A stretch of 64,000 nt of DNA from the NCBI GenBank assembly GCA_013373635.1, contig JABXHN010000019.1, positions 62,001-126,000 on the forward strand, in the 5' to 3' direction. The notes beneath the pieces are model-generated. The model did not search any database, had not been told where the DNA came from, and saw nothing but the letters and a program-made list of their open reading frames with translations. The position numbers and the translations under genes were made by a program. The DNA is from Flavobacteriaceae bacterium (GTDB lineage: Bacteria; Bacteroidota; Bacteroidia; Flavobacteriales; Flavobacteriaceae). Of this stretch, positions 24,451-31,457 are shown one piece after another. Numbering within the stretch: position 1 is the stretch's first letter; every line of letters begins with the position of its first letter.

Positions 24451-25740
24451 TTACAGAGACTTCTTGTCCAATTCCAAAATCGTTTCAAGCAACAATTGCA
24501 CCCCATTTGCCATATCTTCAAACGATGAATATTCATCTGGAGCATGAGAAATTCCTCCTCTACTAGGGATGAAAATCATCCCTGTTGGAGCTATATGGGA
24601 CATCTCTTGAGCATCGTGACCAGCTCCTGATGGCATGCGTTGATTTGAATATCCAAGTTTATTTGCACTGGCTTCAATCACATCTTGGATTCTAGGATCA
24701 GTAAGCGCTGCTTTTCCAGTTGCACTGATGGGTTTAAATTCAAAACGCACCCCAGACTCTTTACCTATTAAATGTGCTTTCCTTTCAATTTCAGCAAAGA
24801 GCATGTCAATTTTATCCTCACTGAGGTCTCTGAGTTCTATGGAGAGTTCTACTCGACCAGGCACCACATTTGGTGCTCCTGGAAATGCTTGAATTCGACC
24901 AACAGTACCCACCTGTGTTCCTGGATGTGAGTTCACTACCTCATTGATCATTTGAGTAAACTTTGCTGCAGCTAATAAGGCATCATATCGTTTGTTCATT
25001 GGGGTAGTTCCTCCGTGATTGGCAACTCCCTTAACAGTCACATCCCACCAACGTAGGCCCACTATTCCTTGTACTACTCCAATATTTAATCCTTTTTCTT
25101 CGAGAAATCCACCCTGTTCAATATGCAATTCTAAGAATGCATGAAGACTTCCGTGTTCTCGAGCAATAGAAAGTACTTTTGATGCATCTCCACCTAATCG
25201 TTCAATTCCTTCTGCATTGCTATAGCCTGATTTGGTCATGACCTCTAAAGAAGAGGGAGTCAATGCACCTGCCAGTGCTCTCGACCCAAATACGCCACTC
25301 TCTTCATTTGAAAAAATGATGAGTTGTAAGGGGTGTTTTGTAGTATATTTTTTTTCGACTAAGGTTTCGATTACCTCAATCGCACCTATCGTTCCTACTT
25401 GTCCATCGTAATGTCCGCCGTTGGGTACACAGTCAATATGAGAACCAAAAGCGATGGGCTTGAGTTTATTATTTTTTCCTTTGCGATCAGCGATTAAATT
25501 TCCAGCAGCATCTCGATGAACTTGCATTCCAAGTCCTTCCAATTTGTCTTGTAGCATTTGCAGTGCCTTAACATTGTAATCACTGAATGCAATACGATCA
25601 TTACCCAGGGTTTCTGAATTGTGACCATAGGATTTAAGAGTCTTCCAACTCTGTTCTAGACGATCTTGATCAATTTGCAATGATTGTGCAGCAGCTACAT
25701 TTAGTATGACACTTATAAGAATAAAGAAAAATGATCTCAT
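24451..25740 (-). CDS. Secreted M20-family amidohydrolase (carbamoylase/allantoate type)
   Basis: 429 residues with a signal peptide (to about residue 18, NVAAA). Metal-site motifs of the hydantoinase/carbamoylase branch: GSHIDCVPNGGHYDGQVG, IFSNEESGVFGSRA, LELHIEQG, HGGTTPM and SGAGHDAQEM. This branch hydrolyses N-carbamoyl amino acids, allantoate or ureidoglycolate with two Zn or Mn ions. Export is unusual for those enzymes, so the substrate may be an N-acylated or carbamoylated peptide product. A TATCTTTA element at 25762-25769 on this strand is the likely promoter. Confidence 0.88.
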   Translation of the reverse strand: MRSFFFILISVILNVAAAQSLQIDQDRLEQSWKTLKSYGHNSETLGNDRIAFSDYNVKALQMLQDKLEGLGMQVHRDAAGNLIADRKGKNNKLKPIAFGSHIDCVPNGGHYDGQVGTIGAIEVIETLVEKKYTTKHPLQLIIFSNEESGVFGSRALAGALTPSSLEVMTKSGYSNAEGIERLGGDASKVLSIAREHGSLHAFLELHIEQGGFLEEKGLNIGVVQGIVGLRWWDVTVKGVANHGGTTPMNKRYDALLAAAKFTQMINEVVNSHPGTQVGTVGRIQAFPGAPNVVPGRVELSIELRDLSEDKIDMLFAEIERKAHLIGKESGVRFEFKPISATGKAALTDPRIQDVIEASANKLGYSNQRMPSGAGHDAQEMSHIAPTGMIFIPSRGGISHAPDEYSSFEDMANGVQLLLETILELDKKSL

Positions 25741-25761
25741 CGTATCTTGTATTAGGTTCTC

Positions 25762-25769
25762 TAAAGATA
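25762..25769 (-). promoter_or_regulatory. -7 element of the M20 hydrolase gene
   Basis: On the minus strand TATCTTTA, 22 bases before the ATG at 25740. Confidence 0.45.
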
Positions 25770-25834
25770 CTAATTACTAGAAACCATCAATGGTAAAGAT
25801 TTAAAAAATTAATGCAGTGGACTAATGCTGAATG

Positions 25835-26065
25835 CTAAACCAATTTAGTAGAAATTATTTTAACGGGGCAGGCTTCTTGAGCTTTTACACAGTCTTCAAA
25901 GATGTGATTTTCAGCAGATTTAAGGGTGTGAAAGCCCTTTTTGTCTGTAGAATTTAAAAGGACACTCTTACCGTCTTTTTTGGACATACGAAATTGTCCT
26001 GGGGCCATTTCAACACAGTAGTTGCACCCGATACACTTTTTTCGTTGTAGTGTGATAACGACCAT
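25835..26065 (-). CDS. Single-cluster 4Fe-4S ferredoxin
   Basis: 76 residues. Cysteines 11, 14 and 17 (KKCIGCNYCVEMAP) plus Cys66 in QEACPVKII can ligate one [4Fe-4S] cluster; the fourth Cys of the first motif is Met20, so a second cluster is not possible. The start codon overlaps the stop of the U32 gene (TAATG), so the two are translationally coupled. It may supply electrons to the U32-family protein or its product. Confidence 0.88.
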   Translation of the reverse strand: MVVITLQRKKCIGCNYCVEMAPGQFRMSKKDGKSVLLNSTDKKGFHTLKSAENHIFEDCVKAQEACPVKIISTKLV

Positions 26066-27306
26066 TAAGCTGGTACGTATTTGTAAAGTTTGTCAGAAGC
26101 TCGAACTCTGAAGTCAAGTTTAATTGTTACCTCATCTCCTTTTTTAGCAGAATCTGAAGGTTTGTCATTAACCATCATTTCAGTTAGGTCAAACTCTTTT
26201 ACTCCTGTACTAGGTCCTGTGATGAGCAGTTGGTCTCCGATATTGATATCGAAGGCTTCCATTTTAAATTGAGCGACATTGGCTTTTGGGAAGTAGTGTA
26301 CTCCTTTTCCTACGTAGAGTTTCTTTTGAGTTGCAGCAGATCCAGAAATATCACTCCATTCTCCGAGCTTTTGTCCTAAATAATAGCCCGACCAGAAGCC
26401 TCTGTTATAGACCTTTTTGAGTTCTTCCATCCATCCCGCTACCTTTTCTTGATTAAACGTACCAGCATCAATGGCATCGATGGCTTCTCTATAAGAGCGA
26501 ATTACTTTTGCTACATATTCTGGAGCTCTCCCTCTACCTTCAATTTTAAGAACTTTGATTCCAGCATCAGCTACTTGATCTAAAAAATCTAAAGTACACA
26601 GATCCTTTGGAGACATCATATACTCATTGTCTAGTTCGATTTCAAAACCGGTTTCTTGCTCAATTACGGTGTATTTCTTTCTGCAATTTTGCTTACAAGC
26701 TCCTCTGTTTGCAGAAGAGTTCTTAGAATGTAAACTCAAATAACACTTACCTGAAACTGCCATACAAAGTGCTCCGTGACCAAAGATTTCAATTTCAACA
26801 AGTCTCCCAGATGGGCCTTTGATCTCTTCTTTTTTAATCTGCTCAACAATCTTCTTTACCTGATTTAACGAAAGTTCTCTTGAGAGTACCATCGTATCGG
26901 CAAACATGGCATAGAATTTTACTGTTTCAATATTGGTAATATTAATCTGAGTAGAGATATGCACTTCCATGTCGATTTGACGAGCGTAAGCAATGACCGC
27001 TTGATCCATTGCGATTACTGCAGTAATCCCTGCTTTTTTAGCTGCGTCGAGAAGTGTTTTAATAATCGATAAATCGTGATCGTAAATGATGGTATTCAAT
27101 GTCAAATAGGTTCTGACATTCTTTTCTTTAGATCGCCTAGAGATTTCTTCCAAATCGTCCAGCGTAAAATTAATACTTGCTCTAGCACGCATGTTGAGTT
27201 GCTCTACTCCAAAGTAGACAGAGTCGGCACCGTTGTCTAAAGCAGCTTGCAGCGATTCGAAATTCCCTGCTGGAGCCATTAATTCTATTGAACCACGTGA
27301 TGTCAT
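26065..27306 (-). CDS. Peptidase U32-family protein (RNA hydroxylation type)
   Basis: 413 residues. It has the U32 signature: MAPAGNFESLQAALDNGADSVYFG at the start, EIFGHGALCMAVSGKCYLS, RGACKQNCRKKY (Cys motif), and KIEGRGRAPEYVAKVI. The C-terminal 70 residues form a small beta domain. Although named collagenase-like peptidases, characterised members such as E. coli TrhP and RlhA hydroxylate tRNA or rRNA and need Fe-S cluster supply. The overlapping ferredoxin gene fits that role. The promoter -7 element is at 27324-27331. Confidence 0.9.
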   Translation of the reverse strand: MTSRGSIELMAPAGNFESLQAALDNGADSVYFGVEQLNMRARASINFTLDDLEEISRRSKEKNVRTYLTLNTIIYDHDLSIIKTLLDAAKKAGITAVIAMDQAVIAYARQIDMEVHISTQINITNIETVKFYAMFADTMVLSRELSLNQVKKIVEQIKKEEIKGPSGRLVEIEIFGHGALCMAVSGKCYLSLHSKNSSANRGACKQNCRKKYTVIEQETGFEIELDNEYMMSPKDLCTLDFLDQVADAGIKVLKIEGRGRAPEYVAKVIRSYREAIDAIDAGTFNQEKVAGWMEELKKVYNRGFWSGYYLGQKLGEWSDISGSAATQKKLYVGKGVHYFPKANVAQFKMEAFDINIGDQLLITGPSTGVKEFDLTEMMVNDKPSDSAKKGDEVTIKLDFRVRASDKLYKYVPA

Positions 27307-27323
27307 CGATTAAATTTTTTTTG

Positions 27324-27331
27324 CAAATATA
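27324..27331 (-). promoter_or_regulatory. -7 element of the U32-ferredoxin operon
   Basis: On the minus strand TATATTTG matches TAnnTTTG fully, 17 bases before the ATG at 27306. Confidence 0.65.
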
Positions 27332-27482
27332 CCATTTTAAGTGGGATAACTATAATATCAATAGTCATAACAAAATGATAAAATATTGCAATTTATCTAT
27401 TAAAGATGTCGTTAATCGAAAATTAAAAAATTGTTGAGTTGTTCTAATTACATTGGCTTAGTAATTTAAAATTTAACTTGTT

Positions 27483-27908
27483 ATGAAAACTTTAATTCCA
27501 CTATTGTCTTTTTTTCTTCTATTAGTTAGTTGCCAGAAGGAAAGAACAGATCATGAAACAATTGTATCAATTGTTAGTGTAGAATCAAATACTGATGTAG
27601 CAAAAAACGCTCAAAATGTATTGCAATATTTTTATTTTGATAATGTTCCTGCAATAAAATTTATTAAAGTAAATAATATTAATGAAGTTAAATTATTAGA
27701 ACTCATTGATCAAAAGTTAAAGGACTTTAACTATCTTAATGAAAATATTTCTTCTTCATCCAAAGAAGTAACTTGTGAAGATGTGAGAGACGCAATGTTA
27801 GAAGAAAGTGACAATGGGTACTGTTGTGGTCTTGCTCAAGCTTGTTCAATTGCAGTTAAAGTAGCGTATCATTACAATAAAATATTAGGAAAATGCAAAT
27901 CAGAATAA
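27483..27908 (+). CDS. Small cysteine-rich lipoprotein, unknown function
   Basis: 141 residues with lipobox LLLVSC (Cys17). The middle is charged and AT-biased in its codons (many Asn, Ile, Lys). The last 45 residues hold five Cys (CEDVRDAM, YCCGLAQACSIAV, GKCKSE), probably disulphide-bonded outside the cytoplasm. No family recognised. Its base composition looks more AT-rich than the flanking genes, which may point to a recently gained gene. The next small gene overlaps its end by 16 bases. Confidence 0.65.
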   Translation: MKTLIPLLSFFLLLVSCQKERTDHETIVSIVSVESNTDVAKNAQNVLQYFYFDNVPAIKFIKVNNINEVKLLELIDQKLKDFNYLNENISSSSKEVTCEDVRDAMLEESDNGYCCGLAQACSIAVKVAYHYNKILGKCKSE

Positions 27909-28060
27909 ACAAAAAAACGTTTCAAGCTATAATTCTTCTGACTTTTATTTATCTAAGTTTTGGGATTATTTTTGCCTTAGTATACTTAAGTCTTTATCTA
28001 TTAAATAATCGATTCAGAAGTTTAAAATTCGATCCTTTTAATAAAACCAATCATCTTTAA
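27893..28060 (+). CDS. Putative 55-residue single-span membrane protein
   Basis: ATG at 27893 in a different frame from the lipoprotein; the two overlap by 16 bases. The product begins MQIRINKKTFQ, has one strong hydrophobic segment of about 25 residues (AIILLTFIYLSFGIIFALVY, continuing LSLYLL), and ends with a basic tail (NNRFRSLKFDPFNKTNHL). A positive N-terminus, one helix and a basic tail fit a real small membrane protein. Its stop overlaps the stop of the amidohydrolase on the other strand. No family is recognised, and it may be spurious. Confidence 0.45.
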   Translation: MQIRINKKTFQAIILLTFIYLSFGIIFALVYLSLYLLNNRFRSLKFDPFNKTNHL

Positions 28061-29307
28061 TCTTTGTAAACTTTACCCTCTTTCATCACCCAAAGCACTG
28101 ATCTCATTTGATGAATATCTTTTGAAGGATCTCCATTAACGATAATGATGTCAGCTTTAAAACCTTCTTTTAACTGGCCTAAATTATGAAGATTAAATGC
28201 TTTTGCATTGAGACTTGTAGTAGATTTTAACACTTCTAAGGATTTCATTCCGTATTCCTGCATGAGTTCCATTTCTAAAGCGTTTTCACCATGAGGATAA
28301 ACTCCAACATCTCCACCCATTCCAATTGAAACACCCTCTTTTAAGGCTATTGAAAAACTATTTTTCTTCTTTTTAAGTCGCTCGGTTTCTTTTTGGCTTT
28401 CTTTGTTCCACCCTCTATAGGATTCGATGGATTCCACTGCTGCAAGGGTAGGGTAAAAATACACTCCTCTTTCTCGCATCAATTGGGCTGTAGAACGATC
28501 GAGTTCATCTCCGTGTTCAATGGTTTGGACTCCAGCTTCAATAGCTCTTCGAATAGCTTCTAGACTACTCGCATGAGCCACCACAGATCTTCCACTACTA
28601 TGAGCTACCTCACAGATCAGTTTTAGTTCTTGTAGAGTAAAAGTAGGTTTGGCCTCACCATTAGGACCCCATCTGTAATCAGCATAGACTTTTATTACAT
28701 CAGCTCCTTTTCCAATTTGATCCCTTACGGTACGTATGAGATCATTCCCGTCTGAAGCTTCAGCTCCTAACATCAATTCTTGATCTCTATCAAAACCCTT
28801 GGGTCCATAAGAACCTGTTGCGACAATAGCTCTTCCTGCTACCAACATTCTAGGACCGGGAACAATTCCATCATTGATTGCCTTTTTTAAATCGACATCA
28901 GCATAGCCAGCTCCCTCTGATCCTAAATCTCTCACAGTTGTAAAGCCAGCTTGAAGGGTATTCTCAGCATGGACTACTCCTCGAATTGCTCTATAGGTAT
29001 CTGCTTCTTTTAATACTTGGGTATTCCAATCGGTTTGATTGTATGGATACAAAAGCAAATGTGAATGCCCTTCAATAAGTCCTGGACTGATGGTGCTATT
29101 GGGATATGAAACAGTATTATTGACCTCAATTGAATTTAATTCACTGATTGGTCCAACTTTTTCGATTTGTGAACCACTTACAATGACGCCCCAATTGTAG
29201 TGAAGTTGCACCCCATCAAATAATCGATCGGCTTTAACAAGAGTTCGCTCTTGAGCTTGAATCATCAAACTAACAATAAAGAGCAGTAGGCTAAGTAGTG
29301 GTTTCAT
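28057..29307 (-). CDS. Secreted metal-dependent amidohydrolase
   Basis: 416 residues, signal peptide to about residue 19 (MIQAQ). Amidohydrolase-superfamily metal motifs: GLIEGHSHLLLY (HxH), IKVYADYR (Lys position), VVAHASS, IEHGDEL and GGDVGVYPHG (final Asp). Sequence style is that of the imidazolonepropionase/prolidase-like group that hydrolyses dipeptides or cyclic amides. It converges with the small membrane-protein gene and is divergent from arsR. Confidence 0.87.
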   Translation of the reverse strand: MKPLLSLLLFIVSLMIQAQERTLVKADRLFDGVQLHYNWGVIVSGSQIEKVGPISELNSIEVNNTVSYPNSTISPGLIEGHSHLLLYPYNQTDWNTQVLKEADTYRAIRGVVHAENTLQAGFTTVRDLGSEGAGYADVDLKKAINDGIVPGPRMLVAGRAIVATGSYGPKGFDRDQELMLGAEASDGNDLIRTVRDQIGKGADVIKVYADYRWGPNGEAKPTFTLQELKLICEVAHSSGRSVVAHASSLEAIRRAIEAGVQTIEHGDELDRSTAQLMRERGVYFYPTLAAVESIESYRGWNKESQKETERLKKKKNSFSIALKEGVSIGMGGDVGVYPHGENALEMELMQEYGMKSLEVLKSTTSLNAKAFNLHNLGQLKEGFKADIIIVNGDPSKDIHQMRSVLWVMKEGKVYKD

Positions 29308-29322
29308 CTGAAAAATTTTGAA

Positions 29323-29330
29323 TATTAAAT
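29323..29330 (+). promoter_or_regulatory. Possible -7 element of the arsenic operon
   Basis: AAATTTTG, seven of eight positions of TAnnTTTG, 51 bases before the arsR ATG and 31 bases before the operator. Weak evidence because the DNA is AT-rich. Confidence 0.35.
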
Positions 29331-29360
29331 ATACAAATAATGTGGAGATGAAAATATATT

Positions 29361-29376
29361 ATCGTAATATTGCGAT
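29361..29376 (+). promoter_or_regulatory. ArsR operator
   Basis: ATCGTAATATTGCGAT is a 16-bp dyad with one mismatched pair, of the type bound by ArsR/SmtB repressors. It lies 4 bases before the arsR ATG at 29381 and downstream of a -7-like AAATTTTG (29323-29330), so bound repressor would block the start of transcription of the whole arsenic operon. Confidence 0.7.
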
Positions 29377-29380
29377 TATT

Positions 29381-29722
29381 ATGGGAACAACAAAAACAAC
29401 AGATTATATTGAGGAGCATCTCCAATTAGCTGACTGGATGAAAGCCTTGGCACATCCAGCTCGAATAGCAATTGTGAGTTATTTATCAAAGAGAAATAGC
29501 TGTGTTTGTGGAGAATTAGTAGACTTTTTACCACTCTCTCAAGCAACTGTTTCACAACATCTCAAAGCCTTAAAAGAAGCTGGTATTATTCAAGGTGAAG
29601 TGGAGGGCACCAAGAGTTGTTATTGTTTAAACCCTAAAAAGTTAAATCACATTCAAAAAGTTCTGGGGGACTATTTACAGTCACTTCGTACTGATCTAAA
29701 CAATTGTTGCAGTAATGAATAA
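29381..29722 (+). CDS. arsR: ArsR-family arsenic-responsive repressor
   Basis: 113 residues from the ATG at 29381; a longer in-frame start at 29318 would put the operator inside the gene and is rejected. Winged helix: [36 protein letters not shown] metal site like that of ArsR is present as CVCGEL, plus CC near the C-terminus (NNCCSNE). As(III) binding would release it from the dyad at 29361-29376. It overlaps the transporter gene by eight bases and is the first gene of a three-gene operon. Confidence 0.92.
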   Translation: MGTTKTTDYIEEHLQLADWMKALAHPARIAIVSYLSKRNSCVCGELVDFLPLSQATVSQHLKALKEAGIIQGEVEGTKSCYCLNPKKLNHIQKVLGDYLQSLRTDLNNCCSNE

Positions 29723-30797
29723 ATCAGAATTAACTACAGAAGACATTTCCTGTAAATCAGCTCAAGAGCGAAAAAAATTAAGCTTTTTAGACCGCTATTT
29801 AACCCTGTGGATCTTTTTAGCGATGGGAATTGGAGTTGGACTAGGATATTTCTTACCACAGAGTTCAGGATTCATCAACTCACTTTCGAGTGGAACAACG
29901 AATATTCCTATAGCGATAGGACTCATCCTTATGATGTACCCACCTTTTGCAAAAGTAGAGTACGAGAATATGAAAGAGGTGTTTAAGAACACCAAGGTCC
30001 TTTCGATTTCACTGCTCATCAATTGGATCATCGGTCCCATTTTGATGTTCGTGTTAGCGATTGTTTTTCTAAAAGACGAGCCTGAATATATGATGGGACT
30101 CATCTTGATTGGACTGGCTCGTTGTATTGCCATGGTTATTGTTTGGAATGAACTCGCTGAAGGGAGCAGAGAATACGCTGCCGGTTTAGTGGCCTTAAAC
30201 AGTATTTTTCAAGTACTCCTCTATTCGGTTTATGCCTATGTTTTTATCACCGTACTTCCTCCCTATTTCGGACTAGAAGGAGTGACTGTTGATCTTTCCA
30301 TGGGAGAAATTGCCAAAAGTGTGGGAATCTATTTGGGTATTCCCTTTGCTGCAGGATATTTTACAAGAAGAATACTTCTTAATGCAAAAGGAAAAGAATG
30401 GTATCAAGAACAGTTTGTTCCTAGAGTTTCAAAAATTACGTTAATAGCACTACTTGCGACCATCATTTTAATGTTTAGTCTCAAAGGGGAAATCATCGTT
30501 GAACTTCCATTGGATGTTGTTCGAATTGCTATTCCACTACTGATCTATTTTGTACTCATGTTCTTTGTGAGTTTTCTGGTTGCTAAAAAACTTGGAGCTG
30601 ATTACAGCACCAATGCAGCAATCTCATTTACAGCTGCAGGAAATAATTTTGAGCTAGCAATTGCAGTTGCCATCGGAGTATTTGGACTCAATTCTGGACA
30701 GGCTTTTACAGGAGTCATCGGTCCTTTAGTTGAAGTTCCTGCCTTAATCTTATTAGTACAAGCCGCCTTTTGGTTAAAAAAGAAATTATACCACTAA
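29715..30797 (+). CDS. Acr3-family arsenite efflux transporter
   Basis: 360 residues, ten predicted helices. Acr3 hallmarks: [24 protein letters not shown] with the conserved Cys needed for As(III) transport, [15 protein letters not shown], and [18 protein letters not shown] followed by GPLVEVPAL. It expels arsenite (perhaps antimonite) using the proton gradient. Translation of the next gene is coupled by the overlapping TAATG. Confidence 0.93.
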   Translation: MNKSELTTEDISCKSAQERKKLSFLDRYLTLWIFLAMGIGVGLGYFLPQSSGFINSLSSGTTNIPIAIGLILMMYPPFAKVEYENMKEVFKNTKVLSISLLINWIIGPILMFVLAIVFLKDEPEYMMGLILIGLARCIAMVIVWNELAEGSREYAAGLVALNSIFQVLLYSVYAYVFITVLPPYFGLEGVTVDLSMGEIAKSVGIYLGIPFAAGYFTRRILLNAKGKEWYQEQFVPRVSKITLIALLATIILMFSLKGEIIVELPLDVVRIAIPLLIYFVLMFFVSFLVAKKLGADYSTNAAISFTAAGNNFELAIAVAIGVFGLNSGQAFTGVIGPLVEVPALILLVQAAFWLKKKLYH

Positions 30798-31399
30798 TGA
30801 ACACTCAATTGCAAAACAACATTCAGTCATTAGACATTACTTCAATTAGCGAGGAGCGAAAGGAAGTTTTGACCGATCTTATCAATTATATCAAAGAGAA
30901 GATTGAGCATCAAAAACCGATCAATTTAAACTTTATCTGTACCCATAATTCTAGAAGAAGTCAATTTTCTCAAGCCTGGACATTTGTACTTGGACATCAT
31001 TATAAACTCCCTGTAAACTCCTATTCTGGTGGTGTGGAAATCACTGCTTGTAATGAGCGAACTGTTGCTTCATTAAAACGTATGGGATTTGAAATTACGG
31101 AGCAAGCCAATGGAACTAATCCTATCTACACACTTCATCTAGAAGACACTTCATTAGAATTGTATTCCAAACTCTACGACGACTCGAACAATCCACAAAG
31201 TGATTTTGCTGCAATCTTGACCTGTTCTTCTGCCGATGAAGGTTGTCCTTTTATTCCAGGTGCTGAAAAAAGGCTTCCTATTCGATACGAAGACCCCAAA
31301 GCTTTTGACGATACGGATTTAGAATCTAAAATGTATGACGAGCGCTCTTTGAACATCGCTTCTGAACTCAATTATGTGTTTGCAAAGGCTCTGGAGTAA
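30797..31399 (+). CDS. Low-molecular-weight-phosphatase-type arsenate reductase
   Basis: 200 residues from the ATG at 30797, which overlaps the transporter stop. The active-site loop is CTHNSRRSQ (CX5R), close to the CxxN-S-x-R pattern of ArsC enzymes of the phosphatase fold. Other conserved Cys lie in EITACNER and LTCSSADEGCPF; a second and third Cys are needed in thioredoxin-coupled arsenate reductases. Operon position after the arsenite pump supports reduction of arsenate. A plain tyrosine phosphatase is less likely. Confidence 0.85.
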   Translation: MNTQLQNNIQSLDITSISEERKEVLTDLINYIKEKIEHQKPINLNFICTHNSRRSQFSQAWTFVLGHHYKLPVNSYSGGVEITACNERTVASLKRMGFEITEQANGTNPIYTLHLEDTSLELYSKLYDDSNNPQSDFAAILTCSSADEGCPFIPGAEKRLPIRYEDPKAFDDTDLESKMYDERSLNIASELNYVFAKALE

Positions 31400-31457
31400 G
31401 ACTGTTTTTCATTCTCAGTTTTTTGTATCTTGGATAGCAACAAAATGAGAACCCCTT

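Noticed and set aside
27347-27371. Two TAAC copies in the 27307-27482 gap
   Set aside because: They are 21 bp apart, with no match in between and no phased -7 element.
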